A DNA stretch of 64,000 nt. Source: Wuchereria bancrofti. Its lineage: Eukaryota > Nematoda > Chromadorea > Rhabditida > Onchocercidae. The translations under genes and the position numbers were made by a program. The notes below the pieces were generated by a model. It saw only the letters and a program-made list of their open reading frames with translations. It did not search any database and had not been told where the DNA came from. Numbering within the stretch: position 1 is the first letter of the stretch; every line of letters starts with the position of its first letter. The DNA is taken from assembly GCA_005281725.1 (NCBI GenBank), contig SSBO01000003.1, positions 581,396-645,395 on the forward strand, written 5' to 3'. This document shows positions 26,481 through 39,238 of the stretch, one piece after another.

Positions 26481-27853
26481 AATTTCAGTTATGCATGTAT
26501 CCTGTGATAGTTTTTTTTGCTCCTTATCTCTTTCATTTTATCGAAAAATCTCTATCATTCTATCTGCAATATTGAATCATTTTTCTCCTCTTATTATCCG
26601 TTTCCCTTCAGTTCTACCAAATTACGTTACAATGACCGCAGCAACTCCTATAAGTAAGTGAAATGCGTCGTTTGCGTAGGTGATACATTCCATTCAATTA
26701 GCTATTTCTCTATATTATAGCTGATACAATTCTTTTGAAGTCTTATTAACTTATAAATAATAATAAGAGATTGATTTCACTGTAGTATTGTGATGCAAAC
26801 ATCGAATATTAATAATGATATTATAATAATAGAAATGTGTTACAGCAGTAAGTATAATCACAAACACATGGTATACGTACACATAAAAGAAATTATAAAA
26901 GACAAAATAACACATTATGAAGAAAAAGAACTGGGAAAATCACCATATATGTTCATCACTAAAAACTGTTATAGCTGCATTTAATTACCTGCTCTTGTTA
27001 ATATTCTGTTGTATCCGTTGTTATCTTATTTAATGTGTTTTTATATTGTTAAAACTGGCTATTTATATAATTCTTTAGTTTTGGAATAATTTATTTTCGG
27101 CTCTACTCATAACTCTAATTCAGACTTTATAACCTATAAGAATTTCCGGTCTTGATTTGATTTAGTAGTTAATGTTATATATTGAAGGGAAAAATGAATA
27201 TTTTTTTTAGAAATTTTCTTCACATCGAATATTCTAATAGGTAGTAAAAGTGCAAAAGTTTTAGTATAAGTTCACTATTTAATGTTGAAAATATTTTAGG
27301 GTCTTGTCATGTTCCAATAAACACAGGTTAGTTAGATAAAGGGACAATTTGACATGAAGCATATTAGTTTTCTCGTGATTGCAGCAAGATATGTTTATGT
27401 TTTGAGGGGCAGGAATGGAAAGATTATGTTTGTTTGGGGTCTATATCATCATTATACAAGAGTTTCAGGTTTTTTTAGTAGCAGGTAGGATGTTAGTCTA
27501 CTTTTTGAATAAATTAAAAAAACTAATGTTTTTGAATTGAGAAAAACGAACATTTGAATTGAGATGGCACACACGCACAAACATAAACACAATGTGAACT
27601 ACTACTACTTTAAATGCTTTGGATAGAATGATTTGATGAAGGAATGAAATTTCGGAATTAATAAACGATAATAAATCATTCGCTTATATATAATTCAATG
27701 AGAATATAATAGGAACAATTATATAGTAGTTGTTAGGGAAGTTACTTTTTGAAGAACAAATGAGAATTTAATAAAAGTTTGGGAACATTGGAAAAAAAAA
27801 AACCAGATCAAATGTTTAGCATAATATAATTTGACTATTTGTAAGTCATCTTT
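26481..27853. other. Convergent intergenic region, COPB1 and calsyntenin
   Basis: This holds the 3' untranslated regions of both genes. A 64-codon frame at 26790-26984 is lysine and isoleucine rich with no family match and was not called. Nothing else is recognised. Confidence 0.5.
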
Positions 27854-30800
27854 TTATACGCGATAAGTACGTGAAATGTTTGTTAAAGTCGTATCATCCC
27901 ATTCCAAACTTCTGTTTTGTTGTTCTAAAATGAAAACATATATTGATAAAGAAATAGAGGGACATCAAAATTGTGTTTTCTAAAAATTTCGGCAAGCGAA
28001 AAGTTAATATGTAATATAATAGCTAAATTTTAAAGCAGTAATGTAGAGTTTTTTCTTCCTTTTTTTTTTTTTTGCTGAATCGAAGAAATAAGTGAAAATG
28101 AGTAACTCGAAAAGAAGATGATATTGGCTTCTGAGGTGATATCAATAATATTGGTTATTTTACACGACAAACATTTTGAGAAATATTTCATCCGATTTTC
28201 CGGAACCTTTTTTTTAGAATTTTTTTAAATTAGTTTGAAAGCTAAAAAGGAAATGAAAAAATGCAGAGCATACCATTATCGACATGAGGAAGTACATGTC
28301 CAGCATCTTCATCTTCTGTCAAGCCCTCATCATGAAAACTGAAATATTGTTGATTTAAAATTTGCTTATTTAAAATTAGAAATGCATGAAAAAGTTCAAG
28401 CTCTTATGAATTTAGATTAAAGAAAGAAGAAAAAAAAAACGAATTTTAAATTGCAAGATTAATAATTAAAAATTTTGAGATGACAGAAAGACTTTGAATG
28501 TCAAGAACATAAGGGAATAAGTATACTTAGAACACAAGTGTCTTATTCGAATCTTCAAAATTCAGATATAAATACTCAATATTTTTTTTTTTTTCAAGAA
28601 ATGAATGAAATTACCTTTCTGCGCCATCGGAGCTTTCTTCGTCAGAAAAGTTAGCACTATTTTTGTCAACCTCCTCCAATGGATTTACAGTTATATTCAT
28701 ACCACTATCATCCCATTCCATTCCTCCTTCCTATAAAATAACAATTTCAAAGCTCAAATAATATATAAGCATAAAAATTAAAATTTATACTAAATCAAAA
28801 ATTACAGTGTTTCGTCGATTTCGTCGTCGTCTGGAAGGAATCGGAGTATCACGTATTTTAAGTACTCCAATTACTAGCATAACCAGAAGGAAACCAACAC
28901 ATAAAACAATGACTACAGCAACTGCTCCTCCTAAAAATTTTGTATTAGGAGAAATTTTCTCATTTCAAAAAATGATGAAACAACTGAAATTGATAATGTA
29001 CAACTTTTCAATCTTTGAAATGTCAACGTAAATTTATTATATAAAACCAAACACACCCAAAAAAAAAAAAACGAGAAAGACTTCACTTTTAATAATTTTA
29101 AAAATGTTGAAAGTAGATGTTTATTACTAGATTAAATTGCAATAAAAACTTTGTCTTTGCTTTGCTAATATACAGGTAAGTTTTAAATAAACATTGCTAC
29201 AATTTACCTGCTATAGCACCTTGAACACCGTATCCATGATGTGACATTAATGCTTTTGGTCGTGGTAAATCCATTTCCAGTAAATTTTGCAATCGATTTC
29301 CACCGATTCGATCAAATGCAGGATCCACTTGAATTTCTTCATCATCATCCAAAATTTCAGTAATTGGTATCTCACTTGATTGCAATGATGTGTTGATATT
29401 CATCTAAATTCAATACCATTTTTTCTTTTTTTTTTTTTTTTGCAGGTATTTTTTTTTATTTTAATGTATAAATATGTTTAAACTGAATTGAAATAATGAA
29501 CATTATAATTTTAAGAGCTAAGATTTAAAACTAGTTTGGATCAAATATTGCTCATCCTTAAATGCTACATGTTTATTTTGATTATACGATGGATAAACTT
29601 TCTTTGTTGGATAAACTTTGTCCACGTAATATTCTTAAAAAGTTATTATTACTAAATACAGGCTTTGCTCTCTCTTGCTAACAGTTCTTATTTCTTTCCT
29701 CATCAATGTTAATTTACAATAATTTTCATATCTGTTTAGAAAGAAATAATTTTCTTGAGAAGATGAGAAAGATAAGAAAGGAAAATAAATGAAAACAAAT
29801 TGAAAATTATTTGTAAGGAAAAAGATAATAAATACAAAGGCAAGTAAGGAATTATTATTTTCTTAAATTAAATAAAGCTTATATGACTTGAGCTATTAGT
29901 TCGAATTTTTTTTTGTGGATAAATAAATACAAAAGAATAAAGATAAGTGAAAAGTCATTTGAGGTAGTTTTCTACGAGTAAAAAAAGAATTCCTTCTTCT
30001 ACGAAATCTCAGGTCTCAAAAAAAAAAAATAGTTTCAAGATTTAAAAAAAAAAAACTTTTCTTTTTTCTATTTCTAATTCATTTACCTTGTTTTTTTTTT
30101 TATTCTACACTGCAGTATTAAATAATTTCCTAAAGAAATGTATGCATGAGCACAAAATATTAATGATAATGCTGAAGTAGCAAGTAAAGAATATGTTTTG
30201 ATAAATTAACCACTAAATGATAAGCTTAGAAAACTCATTTCTTAAATGATCAGCAAAATCTAAAACATTCATTTTGATTTTATGATAAATTCTAAAAAAT
30301 CTTATGACTTGCCGTGATGAGAAATTAATTGTTAAGTCACCTAACTAAAATTTGCTGAAAGAAATCCTCCATTTTCTTTTCTTTCATCTGCTCGAGATAT
30401 TTGCGCTTAATGCTTGATTCTACTGCGCCACCACTAATCATTCTAATAAACTTACCTTAATAAATTTTCACAAACTTACTTTAATAAATTCTAATAAACT
30501 TACCTTAACAAATTTTCACAAACTTACTTTAATAAATTCTAATAAACTTACCTTAATAAATTCCAATAAACTTATTTTAAAAAATTCTAATAAACCTACC
30601 TTAATAAATTCCAATAAACTTACTTTAATAATTTCTAATAAACTTACCTTAATAAATTCCAATAAACTTACTTTAAAAAATTCTAATAAACTTACCGTGA
30701 CAAGAAATTCATTGCTAAGAATATGACCACCATTCATTGCACATTGCACAGTATAAATTCTTCTTGAATATGAGTCAGCTCGTGTATTAAAGTAATGAAT

Positions 30801-33800
30801 TTTTGACAAAATCTCTCGGTAACCTTTCACCTTTTCTTTACCTTTCAATAAAATACCCTGAAAAATTCATGTATGATCATTTTTCATAAATGCATTTCCT
30901 AACTTTCCCATTTCCAAAAAAAAAAAAAAAAAAACTAAGTCAGAATAATGGAAATCATTTAGTTCTTCCAAAAATTGACCACTTTATGGTCAAATCATCA
31001 AAAAAAAAAAAAACTTTAAAGCAGAATAGAATCCTCTATAAAAATTAATTTGGTTCAATAATTTTGAAGATTATAGCAAATTAATGATGCATTAATCTAT
31101 TTCGTCAGTTCATATCATTTTCATCTGACTATTAAAAAACATTGCTTATGGATTGAAATGATGTCTAACTTGTTTATCATGTTCAAAATCAATTCGAAGA
31201 GCAGCAATTAATGAAGCTGGAGATGAGAAATATTCGAGGTCCATATCTCGTGATGGTTTTAAATGGACTTTACACCAATCAAGTTCTGATACGCTTGTCC
31301 GCTCAATTTCTTCTGAAAAAAAAAAAAAATTTCATTTGTATAATAGCTTTTTCTGTTAGCGTTTTTCATCATTATTTTGCAGTGTGAAAAGTTGTTTCCC
31401 AATTATAGAACAAATCAAAAATGAAATTTATGAAAACGGAAAACGCTAAAGTAAAGTCAATCCCTAATTGACGTAAAACGTGGAGCACAAGAACGATTGT
31501 AAGCTAACAGGAATATTAGAATTAACTTGGAGATTGGTTATCAATGGAGTGCAAAATATTCAAGAAATGTCAAAGATGAGCTCAAAAAATTTATAATAAA
31601 ATTGAAATTTACCTCCATTAATATTTTGAGTTACGGTTATTTTAATTTCAGGAAGCATTGGTGCACCCGTTTTTACGAGATGTTGATCACTATTCACAAC
31701 TGATAATCCACTAATTGAAATTACAGGTTCAGCTTCATGCTGAACGAATATAGTGCCTTTACTGGGATTAAGGATAAGCTGAAAAGAAAAGCGGAAAATG
31801 CAAATAATTTCGAGAAACAAAAAAAGAAAAAGAAAAAGCAATTGAAATTTTTGCAAATGTTATTATACTAATAAAACGTTCTCAATAAAAGACTAAATAT
31901 TTTAATTTTTTAATTAAAAAGTACTTTCGATAACAAACCATTTTTCCATCGGAGCATTGAACAGTTGTATTGATGAAAAATGTACGATGTCCAGGTGTCG
32001 GTAAATTTTTTGTATTTCCATATGTAACTCGTTGAAGTAACAGTGACAAATCTTCAGCAGTATTAGCTTTCAAAGAGAAAGATGATGAATCGGTAGCAAA
32101 AATTGCATTCTGTAAAAAAGAAAATTTAAAAGCCATTTATTAATATATTTTTAATTTTTATTTCAAAATTACGCTTCAATTTTTGATTTCTCATCTTCAC
32201 AGATAAAATTTGACCTAGTTTAAATTTAAACATCGAAAATTTAATTTGAAACACAAACTTCTCCTGGCATTAACTGATCAATGGCATTAAATTCTAGTTT
32301 CTCCTTGCATTGATGTGAGCATTGAAGAACTTGCGGTTGTTCAATTTTATGTGGCAAATAATAAATGGAAGCTAGATGACCCTTGAAAAATTGTGACATT
32401 ATACGACTACGTCCATGCCAACATGCTCCAATAACTAATCGAGTTTTCTGCAAAAACATATACGATTTCATTAACAGTTGATAAATTCAAGTAACAAAAT
32501 GAAAAAAAAAGGAAAAAAAAGTGGAAAAAAATGAATGATAAACTGAAATATTAAAACATTTAACCGTTTCTTTGATACGATGTAATGGCCAATCATCTAA
32601 TATTTCGGGATTCTCTTTTGTAGCAATAAACTTACGACCATCAATGTATAAATCAACCTAAATTTTGTCAAATAAAATAAGAAAAGCAGAAAAGATGAAT
32701 AATTTTAAAAAAAGAGATGATGAAATAGAGAGATAACTTTTCTTTCAATATCCAATGGAATATTTTACGAAGAAAGGATAAAAGGAAAATTATTTATTTA
32801 TTTTCACTTCTTTTTCACAGTTTTTTCAGTGATGGCTAAATTGTTGCATAATAAATAAATTGTTAATGAGAAATCTCAGTAATAAAAAGTGTATGTATTA
32901 ACTGTATCAACGGATGCAAACAGGATGGAATATGAATGCCAATGATTATCGCAAACTTCCGGAATGCTCCATCGCCATTCCGCAGCACGGAATGCAGCTT
33001 CAGCGTTACTCTCTCGACGCATCAACATTTCTAGCTTACAATGACGTGTATAAACAGCAAAATGATGACGATTCATGTCTAAAATTAAATTACAGTTATA
33101 AATGTAATTGACAAAAAAGTGCTATCAAATTGTTGAATTCCTCTTTTACTAATAAATTAAGTTTTTTTTTTTTTTTTTTTTAATTCACTGAACTTATTTT
33201 AATCCACCTTATTAAATAGCTGTAAATGTAAAAGTTGAAAAAATCACTGTACAGTTATTCTGATTTTTTTTATTACTGTATCTTACTTACTTAACAAAGT
33301 ATTCATATTTTCTCGAAAGTGTAAATAAAAAATTTACTTGTATAATCGCTTTCACATAGGATTGTTTGTTTAAGCGCTTGTTCTTCTATACTTCCACGAG
33401 CATGTTTCATCGAAAAAGTTAGCGTAAACTTCAACGGAATAACATCATCCACTTTTTCCTGTGATACAATCACTGAAGTTGACTTTCCATCAAAGGCGTA
33501 TTTGTCATCTGTCACACTATTATCGGTTACGCTATCACCAGTAGCTGTTAATAGTGCAATTGTTGACTCATCCATTCCACATCTGCAGATGATAATATTC
33601 CGGAAATCATATCTCAGTAAAAACTTAAATTATTCAAAACAATCGAAAGTTAAACAAGGAGAAAAATGATCAAACTGAATTCACTGAAGATTGTTTAGCA
33701 CTTCTTTTTTTCTTAATCCAAGAAATTCATTTACTTGTTTTGAACTGCTTTCGGAATAAAATCATCGCGATCGCATCCGTTTGTCAAATTATCAGTTTGC

Positions 33801-36800
33801 AGTGTTACAACACTTTTTACACTTTCTAAAGTACATGATTGCTCTTCCGCACAAGTGACAATATGTGCATTTGGCGCAATTTGAACACTTCCTGATCCAG
33901 AAATATACGTAACTTGTTCTGGGATACCGTGAATACCGTCTATACAAGCTTCGTGAACATTAATAGTGACAAGAGTTGATTTGGATTGACGCATACCGCA
34001 ATCATGAGCGACGATTGTCAAAATGTAGGATTTAGCTTGGGTATAATTTAGTGGTCGTGTATTTCGTAGAACACCCTGGTGAAAAATAAAAAATAATATG
34101 TAGAAAATTGTGATTTAGTTTTATTTCATTTATAATAAAATCCGTTTCAATCATAATTTTAATTTCAATTCAGGATTTACCGATTTAGTAGTTTTCTTTG
34201 GGACAGGTGCGAGTGATAAGATGACATTAAACAGCAAACGATTCTAAATGTTCCTAGCAGTTCTAAGTAGTCTATGCATCGACTGCATAATATTAGATAT
34301 GGTCAAACAGTGGGCCAAGCCAACTTAATCATCGATAGCAAAGGGAAAGCCAAGCCAAGCCAACCTAATCATTGATAGCGAAAGGAAAGCCAAGCCAACC
34401 TAATCATTGATAGCATAAGGAAAGCCAAGCCAACCTGATCATCGATAGCAAAGGGAAAGCCAAGCCAAACCAACCTAATCATTGATAGCAAAAGGAAAGC
34501 CAAGCCAACCTAATTATCAATAGCAAAGGGAAAACCAAGCCAAGCCAACCTGATCATCGATAGCAAAGGGAAAACCAAGCCAAGCCAACCTAATCATCGA
34601 TAGCAAAGGGAAAGCCAAGCCAACCTGATCATCGATAGCATAAGGAAAGCCAAGCCAACCTGATCATCGATAGCAAAGGGAAAACCAAGCCAAGCCAACC
34701 TAATCATTGATAGCAAAAGGAAAGCCAAGCCAACCTGATCATCGATAGCAAAGGGAAAACCATCCAATGCATTTGTGATCTGATATCGGCATATCTGTCC
34801 ATAAGGATGGCCACAGTCTTTATCAGTTGCTTGCAATCGAGCTAATTCGCTGTAAATTTTTCCTGGAATGCCACTGTTTTAGAAACACTTGCATGTATTT
34901 AATAAATTTATTGAATTCGTTAAAAAAATTGATACATTTGATCAACTATTAAAAGTCAATTTGTTTCAAGAATAGCTCACAATATCTACTTAACCTTACC
35001 TTCACTGATATTAAAGGTGTACCACGGGCGTGAGAATACTGGCACGTGATTGTTGGTATCCTTTACGGAAATTCGTAACCGTGCGCTGAAATGATATTTT
35101 TTAATTTCGAGTCGTAGCTTTTTAAATAAGTGTTGTTTTGGATAGATTATTTTGTTTCTTTTAAATGATATCATTTAAATCCTCTAATCTTAAAAAGTTT
35201 GAAGTAAATACTACTAAATTGAAGGTTGTTTCAGCATGAATAACAATCAGTCAACCCGTTAACTTGTTTTACAAATCTTTCTAGTTTAATTATCTATCAT
35301 TTTATTTGTGAATTTAGAAAATACAAACTTGTCTGTGCAGTTAAATTAAAATATAAATTAAAATAAATTTGTATAATTAAATCAAAATAAATTTAATCAA
35401 ACAAACCAACAAAAGCAAGTCGCTTGTTAGATTAAGTAAAAATTTTATTTTAATTGAGAAACCTGATAACAGTGGCAAAATAGTAAGGGTTGAAATATAT
35501 TTTCTCTTCCTCTTTGCATTTACCTTTTGAGAAATTAAAAGAAATAATACTTCAAGAAGTCCTTTACTTACTATTTCCTTTATTTTGTTGCTTAATTATA
35601 ATTTCAAGATAAGAAAAAGAAGAAAATCTTGTTAGCAAATTTTTTCAGAGATTTATTTATATTCTATTAATAATGTTTCTATTGGTAAGTTAAAAGAGGA
35701 AAATCTCACTAAAGCTTTCAAAAAGAATTATTTTCTAACTTTAGAATGCACTTTATTTTCCAAAGTGCAGAATTCTTTGTCAATAAATTTCAATTTTTTA
35801 ATTAAAAAAAGAAAAAAACTAATAAATAAATTATTAGATATATGCTAAAGAAATTTTACTTAATTTTGTCCTTTCAAAAATTTTCTTCTGATAGAGAATG
35901 AAAAACGGTTAGTGTACTTTTTTACTATGATACTAAAGAATAACACAAGAAATTCTGATGAAATGAATAATCAATATTATTGATATTTTCGAATTTAATT
36001 CGTTGAACTTTTTGAAAATTACTTTTTCGTTAACTAAAAAATATACCTTTCTGATTTGGCATCATCATCACAACGGATTGCTACCACAGTAAGATGATAT
36101 TGTGAATTGCTACAGTCTAAATGTACGCCATCTTTTACTCGTACAATACCTGAACCTTCTTTTTCATCGTTTACGTCAACTATAAATGGTACATCATCGG
36201 AATTTTCGCTTGTAAGTTCGTATCGACATACCGGACCTTAAAATCCATCAAACTGATTAAATTTTTATTCAATTTAAATAAATTATTATATTGAAACTCG
36301 TAATATTAGTATGTCAATTAGTAATTTAAAAAGTGAAACTCTTTTCATAAAATTATATTTTGTTTGAATTATTCATTTTCAAAGTGATTTCACAGTGGCA
36401 ACAGTTCATCATTATTTGAAAATAAGGAAAAACATATTCCTTCAAGCATTGATTGGGTAAAAAACGAATGTCTTAATTAAATATCACACTAAAATAAATG
36501 ATCAAAAGTTATGCTTTATCAGTCTTTTTCAAAAAATTAATCATTTTGTTTTGATTTTAGAAGTATCAAGGTGAATGCTTTGTATTACCTACTAAATAAA
36601 TGCTTAGTAGCATCTGCTACGATTTAACCAAAGCAAATGCTAAATGAATTTTTGGAGTGAAAAAAAAAAGAAAAACCAGAACCCAAAAATTTAACATGAA
36701 ATTTGATTTTCAAAAGATTTCTTTTTTTTTTTTCATCCTTATCAGTTCAGTAGTGGACAACTGACCAGTTTCATGAACAATGCCTAATTTGGGAATAACA

Positions 36801-38023
36801 TTGACAATGGTACGATCTTCTCGCACAGTACCAACCAATTCATCTGCGCCACCAAGATCGATTATTGGAACTAAAAGAAATGCTATTTTGAAATTAAAAC
36901 GGAAACGGAAGTGAATTATTTCTATCTTTTTATCCTCTTCAAACTTCTACTTTAGCATTTTTTGAGACTACAACTCATTAATTTAATTTACTGCACAATT
37001 GGCATCCAACTGTAACAATGTGTTTCTTCATTTATTTAATTTCATGTTGCATTTAATTCGAAGACTTGTACAATAATTAATCACAAGTAATATTCATAGT
37101 AAAATAAATTTATTTTTAGGGAAATTCGTTTGCTTCAGTTATTGTTAAAAAGAAAAACGAAATATCTAAGAACGAAAAAAAGAAAAAAAAAACTTTGATT
37201 TTTTTATTTCAAGAATTTATCTACTGTACAAATTTAGAATCGGAATAAGTTCACATTGTAAGTATACGTTGATAAATTTATGAGTAGGTAAAAATTTGTA
37301 GAAAAATTTTCTGCTATCAAATTATTATTATTAAACAAGCTAAACTTAACATGCAAATAACAAACATTTCAACAAACAACTGTTTTTTTTTTTTTGGTTT
37401 ACAATTAATTACTCTAATAAACAACGAAATGACAATCTTTGTGATATGTGTAACTTTGCAAACATCACCAGTTTTGCAACTTTTTACACCTTTTTTAAGT
37501 GCATTTGAAGAGAAAAAATTCAAAACAAATATTTCGCACTTTCTAAAATGAATTGGATTAAAAGCAAGAATACAAAAAAAAAAAAAAACAGACAGAGCCA
37601 AGTAAACTAAATTTAATTTCAAATCATTTTAGGAAGTAGTATTTCCTTGATAAGAAATTGAAGATCTTAAATTAAGTTAAAGATGATGCATATAATATTG
37701 GAATTCATTTAAAAGAAAAAGTTCTTTTTGTTTTTATAAATGAAGAAAAGTTGAGGATGAGTGTTTCAATGTGATAATGATTTTTATGGTTAACTTGGAA
37801 TTTTTTCAAAAGTTCAAACATTTTTACAAAAACGGAATACCATAATAAAAAAAAGATTGAAATGATGGAAATGGATTTTAATGAATTTTATCTCAAATAA
37901 GTAGAAATAACGAATTGATTGCTTACCACGATGACGATGAGAAGATGTAGCAGAAGTAAGGATTGTCCCAAACAAAATTTGAAGTACCAATTGTATCACA
38001 AGACGAAATTCTTTTGATGGCAT
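27854..38023 (-). CDS. casy-1: Calsyntenin (alcadein) CASY-1, 19 exons
   Basis: Exons (high-low): 38023-37927, 36870-36766, 36236-36047, 35085-35000, 34862-34735, 34075-33735, 33582-33338, 33078-32903, 32657-32565, 32447-32259, 32109-31939, 31778-31613, 31312-31170, 30857-30696, 29403-29208, 28930-28806, 28730-28615, 28338-28274 and 27924-27854. Phases agree and give 954 residues (human 981). Order: signal peptide (LVIQLVLQILFGTIL), two cadherin repeats (DTNNHVPVF, QATDKDCGHPYGQICRYQI, ILTIVAHDCG), LamG-like domain (NRHHFAVYTRHCKL, RLVIGACWHGRSR), membrane-proximal region (HYFNTRADS, LSNEF), one transmembrane helix (about 832-853), and a cytoplasmic tail with two kinesin light chain-binding WD motifs (MEWDDS about 875-880, LEWDDT about 938-943). 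Calsyntenins are type I neuronal membrane proteins linking vesicles to kinesin-1; in worms CASY-1 acts in learning and synaptic transport. Minisatellites lie at the donors of exons 5 and 14. Confidence 0.97.
30441..30696 (-). repeat. 24-bp minisatellite at the donor of calsyntenin exon 14
   Basis: About 10.7 tandem units of exactly 24 bp begin at the exon 14 donor and run into the intron. Alternate units are most alike, giving a 48-bp higher-order pattern. Read on the gene strand, almost every unit contains GTAAGTTTATT or a one-base variant, so it carries a consensus-like 5' splice site. Because 24 is a multiple of three, the exon frame stays open for about seven units as the repeat VSLLEFIK. 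The three units farthest from the exon are a variant class in which TGA closes the frame. Confidence 0.95.
34314..34761 (-). repeat. 35/40-bp minisatellite at the donor of calsyntenin exon 5
   Basis: Twelve tandem units alternate irregularly between 35 and 40 bp; the longer form adds five bases of CCAAG. Each unit reproduces the last coding bases of exon 5 (encoding FPFAIDDQ) plus the first bases of the intron (GTTGGCTTGG). The donor is therefore repeated as CAG/GTTGGC or TAG/GTTGGC. A 35+40 pair is 75 bp, or 25 codons, so the donor two units away is in the same phase. Confidence 0.95.
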
Positions 38024-38823
38024 TGATGAAATTAGTCAGAAAATAGTCTTGCAGCTTACCTGCTTGATCAAAAAAGTCATTTCAATTTATAACAGTTATG
38101 AAATGTTCAGTGATTACGAACGATAAAGATTTTATCATTAAATTGAAATGATATTCAAAGTCGATTACCATTCTTTTTTGGAACTTGCATCTTCTTAATA
38201 TTTTTAAAAAGATGCAACTTCTCAATTTTATATATTATCTTTTTAAACAAGAAAAATCATCTGCTTTGTCCAGAATTTATAAAGAAATTTTTCCAAAAAA
38301 AAAACGATTTTTTTGTACGATTTCAAATGAATGATGTGAAGTCTTCCTCAAAAGTCTCTACAGGAAAAGTAACTCAGAGATAAATATAATTGACAAATTG
38401 CTTTTAACTGGTTGAAAATTTAATTTGTTTAAAATTTCAGGTTGAATCAATTATATATATATATCTTAAACGTCTGAAATTAAATTGAAAAGTGGAGAAG
38501 AAGCTAGTTTTGTTGAAATAGGACGACGTGAAGTTTTATATATAAGAGAAAATACATGCGAAAAAGTTTGTTATCCCAAAAGTGTACTTTACTAGCTAAT
38601 GCTTTCAATTTAATGTTTTGATAGAAGTTTAAGCAGTCGCTTTGTGAACCTAAAAGTGAACTTCAAATTATGTCTGAAAAATTTTTATATCTCAAAAGAG
38701 GGCTTACAAAGCGGATCTGTCCAATAATTGCAAGCTCGAAAAAAAGAAAATATATGCTCGAAAAAAAGAAAAAAAAAAGAAAAAAACAAAATTACTTTCA
38801 ACCGATTATTCTATCCATCTGTT
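38024..38823. other. Calsyntenin upstream region
   Basis: Presumed 5' untranslated and promoter-proximal sequence of the minus-strand calsyntenin gene. A GCAGGTAAGC word about 40 bases upstream of the ATG could be a 5' UTR splice site. No TATA element stands out. Confidence 0.4.
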
Positions 38824-39238
38824 TATTCATTCATTCATTCATTCATTCATTCATTCATTCATTCATTCATTCATTCATTAATTCATTCATTCATTCATTC
38901 ATTCATTCATTCATTCATTCAATCATTCATTCATTCATTCATTCATTCATTAATTCATTCATTCATTCATTCATTCATTCACTCATTCATTCATTCATTC
39001 ATTCATTCATTCATTCATTCATTCATTCATTNNNNNNNNNNNNNNNNNNNNNNNNNNNNNNNNNNNNNNNNNNNNNNNNNNNNNNNNNNNNNNNNNNNNN
39101 NNNNNNNNNNNNNNNNNNNNNNNNNNNNNNNNNNNNNNNNNNNNNNNNNNNNNNNNNNNNNNNNNNNNNNNNNNNNNNNNNNNNNNNNNNNNNNNNNNNN
39201 NNTCCTTCATTCATTCATTCATTCATTCATTCATTCAT
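38824..39238. repeat. (ATTC)n microsatellite with assembly gap
   Basis: Long tetranucleotide array of ATTC units with rare point changes (ATTA, AATC, ACTC), interrupted by 171 N at 39032-39202. True length is unknown. It lies about 0.8 kb upstream of the calsyntenin start. Predicted proteins of repeated FIHS across it are translation artefacts. A short second ATTC tract lies near 39863-39886. Confidence 0.97.

Noticed and set aside
26405..26577. Alternative COPB1 C-terminus starting at the first of the two adjacent acceptors
   Set aside because: It gives IVIPDK..., which does not resemble the family end, while the second acceptor gives INFAQK matching INLSQK. It may still occur as a minor form.
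30516..30695. VSLLEFIK repeat as the constitutive C-terminal part of a protein
   Set aside because: The frame runs through the exon 14 donor into the intron array. The homologous calsyntenin sequence continues at exon 15 instead. Kept only as a possible alternative splice product.
34314..34734. Repeated GLAFL/SMIRLAWL peptide frame
   Set aside because: This is intron minisatellite read through the exon 5 donor; the family sequence continues at 34075.
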